Shown here piece by piece: positions 55,298 through 63,580 of a DNA stretch of 64,000 bases. How positions within the stretch are numbered: the stretch's first letter is position 1; the number at the start of each line of letters is the position of its first letter. The DNA is from Ancylobacter lacus (GTDB taxonomy: Bacteria; Pseudomonadota; Alphaproteobacteria; Rhizobiales; Xanthobacteraceae). The stretch is taken from the NCBI RefSeq assembly GCF_018390635.1, contig NZ_JAHBGE010000057.1:62001-126000 (forward strand). Reading direction: 5' to 3'. A model generated the notes under the pieces. The model was not told the DNA's origin, ran no database searches, and was given only the letters and a program-made list of their open reading frames with translations. The translations under genes and the position numbers were made by a program.

Positions 55298-57955
55298 ATG
55301 GACTGGCTGGAAAAACTGGTGGATCTGGGCCTTGGCGGGCTGCCCGGCGCGGCGCTGGCGGTTGTACCTGCGGATGTCAAGGCACGCTGGCGGGACCGGC
55401 TGGCGCTCCACGATCCGCTGCGGCAGGTTTCCGCCAATCACGACCTGCTGCGCGCCACGCGGCTGGCCTGGACCACGGCGGCCAACGACATTCTCGTCGT
55501 CGTCCGGCGCGATCTGACGACGCCGGACCGGCGGCTTGAAGCCCTCCGCTCCGAAGGCACCCTTGCGGCGATCGCCGCGGCGCTGCGCGAGGTCCGGCGC
55601 GAGGCTCTGGAGCGCGACCGGGTTCCCGGTGCCTCGCCGATCGACCGGCATGTCGAGAGCATCGTCGATGGCGTGCCGGAGCGGGTGGCGCCCGGCGCCC
55701 ATGCCGGGCGGGGCGACGGGCTGACGGACGGCTTCACCGTCGTGCTCGCGGAACTCGCGAGCTGCGAGGCCGGCGCCGTTCCCGAGGACTTTCGTCATGT
55801 CGCCGAGCAGGGGCTGCCGGTGGAAGGCGGCGCACCGCGCCGCTTCGGCGAACTGGTGTTCGCCGCCTTTGCCGAGCTGATCAAGAGCCCCACCGCCTAC
55901 CCGGAAGCGCGCGAAGCCTTCCACATCGCCATGGACAAGGTGGCCCGCGACCTCGCCGAGGCGACGCTGGACGCTGTGCGCGGCATCGACGCCAGGCTCG
56001 ATGCGCAGCTCGCCGCGCTCGACGCGCTCACCGTGTTCCGCACGGGGGCGGAGCACCATCTGGCGCTGCTGCCGCGCATCGCCGAGGACACGGCCGCGAC
56101 GCGGCAGGGCGTCGAGCGCATCGAAGGCCGTCTCGATACGATGCCGAGCCAGATCGTGGCCGAGCTGATGGCGGAACTCGACCGGCGCGGCGAAGCCAGG
56201 GCCGCCGAGCAGGCTGGCCTGCAGCGGCAGGCTGTCATCGCCCTCGCCCGGCGCAACAGCGCCAATGTCGACGATTTCGACCAGGCCCTGCGGGAACTGG
56301 AACGGGCGGTCGTCATCGCCATCGAGGCCGGCGCGACGCCCGCCCGCGCCGGCAATCTCGACGCGTTCGTCGGGCAGGAGCTGGCACGGGTGGCCGAACT
56401 CTCCAATGCCGGCCGGTTCGACGACGCCGCCGCCGAAGCCGAGCGTGCCATTGCGCGCTGGGAACGCGAGGAAGAGGAGCGCCGCAAGCGCGCGCTGGCG
56501 GACGGGCTGGCCCTGCTCGAGGCCGGCATCCGGCAGGACCTGCTGCGCCGCGACGCCCAGGCCGCCGCCGCCAAGATCGCGCGTCGGGTGGAGCTTGAGG
56601 TGGCGGATCGCGCGGGGTTGTTCCAGCGGCTACGCGCGGTGGGGGGCGAATGGTTTGTGTGGGGGCGCGACGGGGGGCTGAATCTCGATCTTGAGGTGTC
56701 CATAGAGCTCGCGCGCATCGCCTTCGAAGTGGCCGGCGACGCCGACGAGCGGGGCGTGGGGTTGAACGAGCTTGGCACTGCGCTCAGCATCCTTGGCGAG
56801 CGCGAAACCGGCACGGAACGTCTCGTCGAGGCCATCGTCACCTATCGCGCCGCGCTGGAGGAATTCACCCGCGAGCGCGTGCCACTCGACTGGGCGGCAA
56901 CGCAGAACAATCTCGGCAATGCATACCGCCTTCTCGGCGAGCGCGAGACCGGCACGGAACGTCTCGAACAGGCAATCGTCGCCTATCGCGCCGCGCTGGA
57001 GGAACGGACGTGCGAGCGCGTGCCACTCGACTGGGCGATGACGCAGACCAATCTCGGCGCTGCGCTCTCTGCCCTCGGCAAGCGCGAAACCGGCACGGAA
57101 AGTCTCGAACAGGCCATCACCGCCTATCGCGCCGCGCTGGAGGAATGGACGCGCGAGCGCGTGCCATTCCAATGGGCGACGGCGCAGAACAATCTCGGCA
57201 ACGCGCTCTCTGACATCGGGGAGCGAGAGGCCGGCACGGAACGTCTCGAACAGGCCATAGCCGCCTATCGCGCCGCGCTGGAGGAACGTACCCGCGAGCG
57301 CGTGCCGCTCGACTGGGCGATGACGCAGAACAATCTCGGCAATGCGCTATCGATCCTCGGCGAACGCGAGGACAGTACTGAACGTCTGGAACAGGCCGTC
57401 GCCGCCTGTCGCGCCGCGCTGGAGGAGTGGACCCAGGAGCGTATGCCACTCAAATGGGCGATGACGCAAAATAATCTCGGCGCTGCGCTCCGAGCTCTCG
57501 GCGAGCGCGAGACCGGCACGGAACGCCTCAAGCAGGCCCTCGCCGCCTATCGCGCCGCGCTGGAGGAATGGACGCGCGAGCGCGTGCCACTCGATTGGGC
57601 GATGACGCAACACAATCTCGGCAATGCGCTTCGGGTCCTCGGCGAGCGCGAGGCCGGCGCGGAACGTCTCGAACAGGCCCTCGCCGCCTATCGCGCCGCG
57701 TTAGAGGAGCGCACTCCCGACCGCGTGCCGCTTGATTGGGCGGTGAGCATCGGCAATCAGGGACGAACCATGGTGAAGCTTGCCGGGCGCACCGGCGACG
57801 CCGCCATGGCGGCTGACGCACTGTCGCAGATCGAGGCGGCCCATGCCCTGTGCCGCAACGTCGGCCACGACCCCTATGCCGATGTTTTTGCCTTCTATCT
57901 CCCCGAAGCCCGCGCCCTTGTCGAACGCCTCGGCCTGCGCCCCTCGGCCGATTGA
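55298..57955 (+). CDS. TPR-like repeat protein with unknown N-terminal domain
   Basis: An 885-residue protein with no signal peptide or transmembrane helix. Residues 1-490 are Ala/Arg/Glu-rich and mostly helical, with no enzyme motif I recognise. Residues 500-828 are seven consecutive 47-residue TPR-like units (consensus GERETGTERLEQAIAAYRAA plus LEEWTRERVPLDWAMTQNNL plus GNALRVL). A short C-terminal helix cap follows. Start at 55298 follows GGCGGAGG. The TTG at 55256 that opens the frame lacks a ribosome-binding site. Probably a protein-binding scaffold. Repeat homogeneity suggests recent duplication or gene conversion. Confidence 0.8.
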   Translation: MDWLEKLVDLGLGGLPGAALAVVPADVKARWRDRLALHDPLRQVSANHDLLRATRLAWTTAANDILVVVRRDLTTPDRRLEALRSEGTLAAIAAALREVRREALERDRVPGASPIDRHVESIVDGVPERVAPGAHAGRGDGLTDGFTVVLAELASCEAGAVPEDFRHVAEQGLPVEGGAPRRFGELVFAAFAELIKSPTAYPEAREAFHIAMDKVARDLAEATLDAVRGIDARLDAQLAALDALTVFRTGAEHHLALLPRIAEDTAATRQGVERIEGRLDTMPSQIVAELMAELDRRGEARAAEQAGLQRQAVIALARRNSANVDDFDQALRELERAVVIAIEAGATPARAGNLDAFVGQELARVAELSNAGRFDDAAAEAERAIARWEREEEERRKRALADGLALLEAGIRQDLLRRDAQAAAAKIARRVELEVADRAGLFQRLRAVGGEWFVWGRDGGLNLDLEVSIELARIAFEVAGDADERGVGLNELGTALSILGERETGTERLVEAIVTYRAALEEFTRERVPLDWAATQNNLGNAYRLLGERETGTERLEQAIVAYRAALEERTCERVPLDWAMTQTNLGAALSALGKRETGTESLEQAITAYRAALEEWTRERVPFQWATAQNNLGNALSDIGEREAGTERLEQAIAAYRAALEERTRERVPLDWAMTQNNLGNALSILGEREDSTERLEQAVAACRAALEEWTQERMPLKWAMTQNNLGAALRALGERETGTERLKQALAAYRAALEEWTRERVPLDWAMTQHNLGNALRVLGEREAGAERLEQALAAYRAALEERTPDRVPLDWAVSIGNQGRTMVKLAGRTGDAAMAADALSQIEAAHALCRNVGHDPYADVFAFYLPEARALVERLGLRPSAD
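56795..57781 (+). repeat. Seven tandem 141-bp coding repeats
   Basis: Seven in-frame units of exactly 141 bp (47 codons), beginning at each GGCGAGCGCGA-type boundary from 56795 to 57781. They are highly similar at DNA level, including silent positions, so homologous slippage could change copy number without frameshift. Confidence 0.9.
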
Positions 57956-58017
57956 CCCCGGCGGCCGGGGCGCCTAGACCCTGTGGCCGCGCGTCCTGCG
58001 CGGCTCCGGTCTTTCGC

Positions 58018-58947
58018 ATGCCCATGTTCCGCCGCCTGCTCGACGCTCCCTATGTGCTGCTGACTCTGGTGCCGCTGCTCTGGGCCGGCAACATCGTGCT
58101 GGGGCGGCACGTCGCGGGGCAGGTGCCGCCGGTGGCGCTGGCGTGGTTCCGCTGGACGCTGGCCTTCCTCATCCTGCTGCCCTTCGCCTGGCGCTACCTC
58201 AGGCAGGACTGGCCGGTGATCCGCCGCAACATGGGCGTGCTCACCCTGCTCTCGCTGTCGGGCATCACGCTCTACAACACGCTCTATTACTGGGCGCTGC
58301 AGACCAGCCCGGCGCTGAACGGGCTGCTGATGGCCTCCGTCGCGCCGCTGCTGATCGCCGCCTGGGCCTTCGTGCTGCTGGGCGAGCGGCTCTCGCTCGG
58401 CCAGAGCGCGGGCATCCTGCTGTCGCTGGTGGGGGTGCTGGTCATATTGTGCCGCGGCGATCTCTCGGTGCTGACCGGCATCGCCTTCCACACCGGCGAC
58501 ATCTGGTTCTTCGTCGCCATGGTGCTCTATGCCTTCTATTCCGCGCTGCTGGCGAAGCGCCCGGCGATGAGCCGGCTCGGCTTCCTCGCCTTTTCGCTCG
58601 GCTGGGGCGCGGCGCTGCTGACGCCGGCCTTCGTGTGGGAGCGGATCGCCGGCCCGCCGCTGCATTTCAACGCGCTGACGCTGGCCTCCTTCGCCTATGT
58701 CTCGGTGTTCGCCTCGGTGCTGGCCTATCTCTTCTTCAACCGGGGCGTCGAGATCGTGGGGCCGAACCGGGCGGCGCCGTTCTTCCACCTGCTGCCGGTG
58801 TTCGGCTCGGCCCTCGCCATCCTGCTGCTGGGCGAGGCGCCGCATCTCTACCACGCGGTGGGGTATGCACTGGTGCTGGCAGGCGTGGCGGCGGCCACCT
58901 TCTTCGGGCGGCGGCGCCGCGCGGTCACCCCAGCTCGAAGCTCGTGA
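58018..58947 (+). CDS. EamA/DMT-family transporter
   Basis: A 309-residue membrane protein with ten predicted helices in two EamA repeats (the first containing PPVALAWFRWTLAFLILLPF, the second from residue 150). It is an exporter-type drug/metabolite transporter with unknown substrate. ATG at 58018, with a second in-frame ATG at 58024. The last 23 bases overlap the convergent GNAT gene at their 3' ends. Confidence 0.88.
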   Translation: MPMFRRLLDAPYVLLTLVPLLWAGNIVLGRHVAGQVPPVALAWFRWTLAFLILLPFAWRYLRQDWPVIRRNMGVLTLLSLSGITLYNTLYYWALQTSPALNGLLMASVAPLLIAAWAFVLLGERLSLGQSAGILLSLVGVLVILCRGDLSVLTGIAFHTGDIWFFVAMVLYAFYSALLAKRPAMSRLGFLAFSLGWGAALLTPAFVWERIAGPPLHFNALTLASFAYVSVFASVLAYLFFNRGVEIVGPNRAAPFFHLLPVFGSALAILLLGEAPHLYHAVGYALVLAGVAAATFFGRRRRAVTPARSS

Positions 58948-59770
58948 CGCCGTAGAGCCGGGCAAGGTCCACCGGCCGGATCGGGCCGGCATACATCCGC
59001 GCCGTCTCGAACACCGGTTCAAGCCCCGCCGCCTCGGCGAGGCGGCGGGCGGCGGCATTGGGCTCCGGCACGTCGAAGAACAGCTCGCCCTCCCCCGCCA
59101 CCGCCGCCAGATGGGCAAAGAGCCGTTCGGCCGCGCCCTCCGCCTCCGCCACCAGCGGACCGATCTTGAAGCCGGTGCGCGCCGGCCGCACCACGCCCCA
59201 GCCGCTCAGCCGGCCGTCGCGGAGAAGGGCAAACCCCTGATGGCCGGGCGCCGTGGTCCACGCCCGCAGGAAGGCCTCGCGCGGGGCGGGAAACACGGCG
59301 GCATCGCTCGCCGCCAGCGCGGCGAACGGCACCTGCGCGAGAGGCACCACGCCCTCCCCGGCCGCAGGGGCGACACGCGGCCGCCCGCCATAGCGGATGT
59401 TGCGGTGGGAGAAGACGAAACCGTCGCGGGCGTAGTTCGCCTGCTGCGCCAGCACCCCGTCGAGGCCGATGGTGCGGCCGGCGGCGTGGGCCCGCCCCGC
59501 CTGCCACAACCGCCAGCCGAAACCGCGCCCGCGCAGGTCCGGCCGCACGATGTAGAAGCCGAGAAAGGCGAAGGTATCGTCGTAATTCACAACGGAGAGC
59601 GTCGCCGCGGGCTCTCCCTGCCATTCCGCCACAAGGAAGCCGCGAGGATCGGCGACGGCGAAGCAGGCGGCGTCGGCGAGACCGGGGTTCCACCCCTCCG
59701 CGGCCGCCCATTCCACCGCCAGAGGGATCTCCTCCGGCATCATGTGCCGGATCTTCAGGGCTTCGGTCAT
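58925..59770 (-). CDS. GNAT acetyltransferase with C-terminal Acetyltransf_18-like domain
   Basis: A 281-residue protein. The N-terminal GNAT domain at residues 1-130 has the acetyl-CoA loop IVRPDLRGRGFGWRLWQAG near residue 78. A second domain at 150-275 (KIGPLVAEAEGAAERLFAHL, then NAAARRLAEAAGLEPVFETA) is like the YitH-type C-terminal domain. The acceptor is unknown. Convergent with, and overlapping by 23 bases, the EamA gene. Confidence 0.82.
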   Translation of the reverse strand: MTEALKIRHMMPEEIPLAVEWAAAEGWNPGLADAACFAVADPRGFLVAEWQGEPAATLSVVNYDDTFAFLGFYIVRPDLRGRGFGWRLWQAGRAHAAGRTIGLDGVLAQQANYARDGFVFSHRNIRYGGRPRVAPAAGEGVVPLAQVPFAALAASDAAVFPAPREAFLRAWTTAPGHQGFALLRDGRLSGWGVVRPARTGFKIGPLVAEAEGAAERLFAHLAAVAGEGELFFDVPEPNAAARRLAEAAGLEPVFETARMYAGPIRPVDLARLYGVTSFELG

Positions 59771-59805
59771 GATTTCACCCGCGAATCGGAAGGCCGGAGA
59801 CCCCC

Positions 59806-60225
59806 ATGCTGCGCGACCTCGTGCTCGGGATCATGATGAACCTGGCGGTCATGATGGTCCATGTGGGAACCACCGTGCTGCTGATGATGATCCACGACCA
59901 CTACCAGCCCAACCCCGCCAAGCGGCTGCCCCACGCCAAGCACGTGCTGCTCATGATGGGCTCGGTCACGCTGCTGCTGGTGGCGCATCTGTTTGAGGTC
60001 GGGCTGTGGGCGATGGTCTACCGGCTGCTCGGCCTCGTCTCGAACGGGCCGGACGCCTACTACTCCGCGTTCATGACCTACACGACCCTCGGCCTCGGCC
60101 ACGCCGTGGAGCTGGAGCATGCCCGGCTGGTGGAGCCGCTGACGGCGGCCAGCGGCATCATGATGTTCGGCTGGACCACCGCGATCCTCATCAACGTGCT
60201 CCAGCGCGGCGGCAAGCAGCGCTGA
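59806..60225 (+). CDS. Small two-TM ion-channel-like protein
   Basis: A 139-residue membrane protein. After two N-terminal hydrophobic segments and a His/Met-rich loop (MMIHDHYQPN, PHAKHVLL) comes a pore-loop-like segment TYTTLGLGH near residue 95, reminiscent of the K+ channel filter TxGYG, then a final helix (GIMMFGWTTAILINVLQ). This fits the Ion_trans_2 type of minimal channel. No ligand-binding or RCK domain is present, so gating is unknown. RBS GGAGA upstream. Confidence 0.72.
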   Translation: MLRDLVLGIMMNLAVMMVHVGTTVLLMMIHDHYQPNPAKRLPHAKHVLLMMGSVTLLLVAHLFEVGLWAMVYRLLGLVSNGPDAYYSAFMTYTTLGLGHAVELEHARLVEPLTAASGIMMFGWTTAILINVLQRGGKQR

Positions 60226-60274
60226 ACCCGTGCGGACGCAGGGCATGCGGCAGGGCCGCCCGCATGCCCCGCGC

Positions 60275-61192
60275 TCACGCCGGCCGGTGGTGGGCGTGCC
60301 AGTGGCGGGCGATGTCAATGCGCCGCGTCACCCACACCCGGTCGTGGCGGGCGATGTGGTCGAGGAAGCGTTCCAGCGCCACGATGCGCCCCGGCCGGCC
60401 GACGAGCCGGCAATGCAGCCCGATGTTCAACATCTTCGGCGCCTCGGCCCCTTCCGCGTACAGCGCGTCGAAGCTGTCGCGCAGATAGGTGAAGAACGGG
60501 TCGCCCGAATTGAATCCCGCCGGAATGGCGAAGCGCATGTCGTTGCTGTCAAGCGTGTAGGGAATGGTGAGGTGCGGCCCGTGCGGACCCGCGATCCAGT
60601 AGGGCAGGTCGTCGGCATAGGCATCGGAATCATAGAGGAAGCCGCCCTCCTCCATCACGATCCGGCGGGAATGCTCCGAGGTGCGCCCGGTGTACCAGCC
60701 GAGCGGGCGCTCCCCCGTGACCTCGGCGTGCAGGCGCATCGCCGCCTCGAAATGGGCCTTCTCCGCCTCATAGGTGAAGTCGCGATAGTCGATCCATTTC
60801 AGCCCGTGGCTGGCGATCTCCCAGCCGGCCTCCTTCATCGCCGCCACCGCCTCGGGGTTGCGGGCGAGCGCGGTGGCGACGCCATAGACGGTGAGCGGCA
60901 GGTTGCGGCGGGTGAACAGCCGCCACAGCCGCCAGAAGCCGGCACGGGCGCCGTATTCGTAGATCGACTCCATGTTCATGTGGCGCTGGCCGGGCCAGGG
61001 CTGCGCGCCGACGATCTCCGAGAGAAACGCTTCCGAGGCGGCGTCGCCATGCAGGACGCAGTTCTCCCCGCCCTCCTCGTAGTTCATCACGAACTGCACC
61101 GCGATGCGGGCGCCGCCCGGCCATTTCGGGTCCGGCGGGGTGCGGCCATAGCCGACGAGATCGCGGGGATAGCTGGAATCGAACGAGAACAT
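60275..61192 (-). CDS. puuE: Allantoinase, PuuE type (polysaccharide-deacetylase fold)
   Basis: A 305-residue cofactor-independent allantoinase candidate. FDSSYPRDLVGYGRTPPDPK at the N-terminus, WPGGARIAVQFVMNYEEGGE near residue 27, GDAASE near 53 and EIASHGLKWIDY near 130 are the PuuE pattern within the NodB-like fold. It opens allantoin to allantoate, a route that can end in glyoxylate, which the gcl operon could use. Other purine-catabolic genes are not in the window. Start at 61192; an ATG-less extension upstream was rejected. Confidence 0.85.
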   Translation of the reverse strand: MFSFDSSYPRDLVGYGRTPPDPKWPGGARIAVQFVMNYEEGGENCVLHGDAASEAFLSEIVGAQPWPGQRHMNMESIYEYGARAGFWRLWRLFTRRNLPLTVYGVATALARNPEAVAAMKEAGWEIASHGLKWIDYRDFTYEAEKAHFEAAMRLHAEVTGERPLGWYTGRTSEHSRRIVMEEGGFLYDSDAYADDLPYWIAGPHGPHLTIPYTLDSNDMRFAIPAGFNSGDPFFTYLRDSFDALYAEGAEAPKMLNIGLHCRLVGRPGRIVALERFLDHIARHDRVWVTRRIDIARHWHAHHRPA

Positions 61193-61394
61193 GAGACGGC
61201 CACCAGGCGGAAGCGCGACGCGGCGCGGAGAACGCAAACTGTAGCCACCACAGCTCCAAAACGGAACTTCCTATGAATTCGGCCGGAAAAGCGTCGCCGC
61301 CCCCTCGACAATCGGAGTGCGAGGCTCTTGGATTGCCGCAGCTGCGAACAGCAGCCTGCGAACCGATCCCGCGAACAGATCACGGCCTGGCACC

Positions 61395-62042
61395 ATGTCG
61401 CTCCCCGATCCCAGCTTCCTCCTCGCCCGCGCGCCCGTCGTGCCGGTGGTCACGGTGCCGAGCGTCGCGGCGGGGGTGAAGCTCGCCCGCGCGCTGGTGG
61501 AGGGCGGCCTGCCGCTCATCGAGGTGACGCTGCGCACCGAGCCGGCGCTGGAGGCCATCGCCGCCATCGCCGCCGAGGTGCCGGACGCCATCGTCGGCGC
61601 CGGCACGGTGACGCGGCCGGAACTGGTGGAGAAGTCGATCGCCGCCGGCGCCCGCTTCCTCGTCAGCCCCGGCGTGACGCCCGCGCTGCTGGAGGCCTTC
61701 GCCGAGGCGCCGGTGCCCGTGCTGCCCGGCTGCGCCACCCCGTCCGAGGCGATGACGCTGCACGCCATGGGCTTTTCGGTGCTGAAGCTGTTCCCGGCCG
61801 AAGCCGTGGGCGGCGCCAATCTCATCAAGTCGATCGCCGCGCCGCTGCCGGACCTGCGCTTCTGCCCGACCGGCGGCATCGGGCCGGACAATGTCGGCAA
61901 ATACCTCGCCCAGCCCAATATCCTCGCCGTGGGCGGCTCCTGGGTCTGCCCCCACGACCTCGTCACCATGGGCGACTGGGAGGCGATCGTCGCCCTCTCC
62001 CGCGCCGCCAGCAAGCTGCACCGCGCCGCCTTCCCGCTGTGA
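61395..62042 (+). CDS. eda: KDPG/KHG aldolase
   Basis: A 215-residue class I aldolase splitting KDPG to pyruvate and glyceraldehyde-3-phosphate. The catalytic Glu lies in LPLIEVTLRTE near residue 43, GAGTVTRPE near 70, and the Schiff-base Lys in SVLKLFPAEAVGG near 135. The PTGGI phosphate loop is near 160. It may also cleave 4-hydroxy-2-oxoglutarate to glyoxylate and pyruvate. It pairs metabolically with kdgK at 25121. RBS poor. Confidence 0.93.
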   Translation: MSLPDPSFLLARAPVVPVVTVPSVAAGVKLARALVEGGLPLIEVTLRTEPALEAIAAIAAEVPDAIVGAGTVTRPELVEKSIAAGARFLVSPGVTPALLEAFAEAPVPVLPGCATPSEAMTLHAMGFSVLKLFPAEAVGGANLIKSIAAPLPDLRFCPTGGIGPDNVGKYLAQPNILAVGGSWVCPHDLVTMGDWEAIVALSRAASKLHRAAFPL

Positions 62043-62078
62043 GCCGGCCGCGGGCGCCGCGGCGGCACGGCGCCCGCC

Positions 62079-63461
62079 TCAGCCCGCCGGCCAGGTTTCC
62101 TTCCACAGCTTCATCACCTCGCCGCGCAGGGCCGGCGGCGGGTTGCCGAGCGGCTTCTTGGCGCCCGTCACCGAGACGATGCCGAAGAGTTCACGGGTCT
62201 CCGGCCGATAGAGCACCATCATGGCATTGTCGCCGCAGTCGTGGGGCTTGCAGACCGCCACCAGGAGATAGCGGGTACCGGCGAGGGAGACGGCCTTCTG
62301 CTGACCCGGCCCCTGCATGTCGACCAGCCAGTCCTCGCGGCGGGCGAGCGGACCGAGCACCTTGAGATAGGCCGCCCTGAAGCCGGCATCGCTCATCGCG
62401 TCCTTGTCGGCGAAGGCGTCGACTGTGCTGGCCTGGCCGGACACCGGCGCCGCGGGCGCTGCCGGCGGCGGCGCGGCAGCGGTGGCGGTGGCAGCGGTGG
62501 CGGTGGCAGCGGCGCCGCAACGGCGCAGCGCGGCCTTGCCCTCGGGCACGCTGGCGGCGGCGTCGAGCGCCTTCTCGGCGGCGCTGAGGCCGTCTCCGCC
62601 CATGCTCCACAAGCCGTCGCCCTTGACCGAGACGATCAGCCCGTCGCCCCCGCCGTGCAGGGCGTAGGAGATCGAGTCGTCGTCGGGGCCCATGTAGTTC
62701 GTGATCGCATTGGCCCGCGCGAACGTCCCCGCCCCCGCCGCCGTGTCGAGGCGGATCGCATCGGCGGCGATCGTCACCTTCGGCTTCAGCGTACAGTCGC
62801 CTTTCGGCGCGAAGTCGCCATGCGTCGCGGGGAACAGCGCGAGATCGGGGTTGGGAGGTCCGGCAGGGGCTGACGCGGCAGGGGCTGGCGCGGCAGGGGC
62901 TGGCGCGGCAGGAGCCGACGCAGCGGATGGCGGTGGGGCGACGGGCGGGACCGCCGGCTTGGCGGTCGACGCCTGCGCTGCCGCGTCGGCGCAGGGCGTC
63001 GCCACATAACCATGCCCGTCGAACCGCCAGACCGGCTGGCAGCCCTTCGCCTGCAGGGTGAAGTCGGCCCAGCCGCGGGAGCGCGTACCGAGCGGGCGGA
63101 TGACGCCGGGCACCTTCGCCACCACGTCCCAGTCGCCGGCGGCGTTCCGGTGCAGAACAAGCGACTGGGTGCCGGGATCGGGGTAGCAGGCGGGGTCGAT
63201 ATCCTGCGTCACCGCCTCGCCGGAACCGTCGCCATCGAGGTCGATGAACATCACCCGCGGGTTGGTGGGATGGCCGCAGGCATTGAGAATCTTGCCCCCG
63301 GCCGCCGAGATGCCCGCCGCCGTCATCAGCTTCATGGTGTCGGCCTGATCGCGCAGCTGCGCCGCGGCAGGGCCGGCGGGCAGGAGGAGCGCCAGCGCCG
63401 CGAGCGCCAGGGTCGGGACCGGCGGAACCGCAAGGGCCGGGTTCAGGCGCGGGAAGGCCAT
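62079..63461 (-). CDS. Exported protein with C-terminal Ivy-type lysozyme-inhibitor domain
   Basis: A 460-residue protein. The signal peptide ends near AGPAAAQ. A first domain has an EF-hand-like DLDGDGSGEAV near residue 75. A Pro/Ala linker (about residues 165-200) and a DUF1176-like middle region (DCTLKPKVTIAADAIR) follow. The C-terminal 110 residues carry CKPHDC near 403, the loop by which E. coli Ivy blocks c-type lysozyme. The architecture suggests an envelope protein protecting peptidoglycan. Start at 63461; RBS weak. Confidence 0.75.
   Translation of the reverse strand: MAFPRLNPALAVPPVPTLALAALALLLPAGPAAAQLRDQADTMKLMTAAGISAAGGKILNACGHPTNPRVMFIDLDGDGSGEAVTQDIDPACYPDPGTQSLVLHRNAAGDWDVVAKVPGVIRPLGTRSRGWADFTLQAKGCQPVWRFDGHGYVATPCADAAAQASTAKPAVPPVAPPPSAASAPAAPAPAAPAPAASAPAGPPNPDLALFPATHGDFAPKGDCTLKPKVTIAADAIRLDTAAGAGTFARANAITNYMGPDDDSISYALHGGGDGLIVSVKGDGLWSMGGDGLSAAEKALDAAASVPEGKAALRRCGAAATATAATATAAAPPPAAPAAPVSGQASTVDAFADKDAMSDAGFRAAYLKVLGPLARREDWLVDMQGPGQQKAVSLAGTRYLLVAVCKPHDCGDNAMMVLYRPETRELFGIVSVTGAKKPLGNPPPALRGEVMKLWKETWPAG
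62863..62922. repeat. 15-bp minisatellite in the Pro/Ala linker
   Basis: Four 15-bp units of the type GCAGGGGCTGGCGCG, the middle two identical. They encode an APAPA-type linker in frame. Length variation would be tolerated. Confidence 0.8.
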
Positions 63462-63580
63462 GGGCAGAAGCTCCGCACTCCCGCGGGCGGTGCGGGTCGG
63501 GACACGATAGCCGGGCGCGAGTTGGCTGCCAGCCCGGCGCCGCTGCGACCGATCGCACCGATCCGGCGGGGCCATGGCGT

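Noticed and set aside
56795-57781. A CRISPR array or other non-coding repeat
   Set aside because: The units are contiguous, 141 bp, without unique spacers, and lie in frame inside a protein gene.
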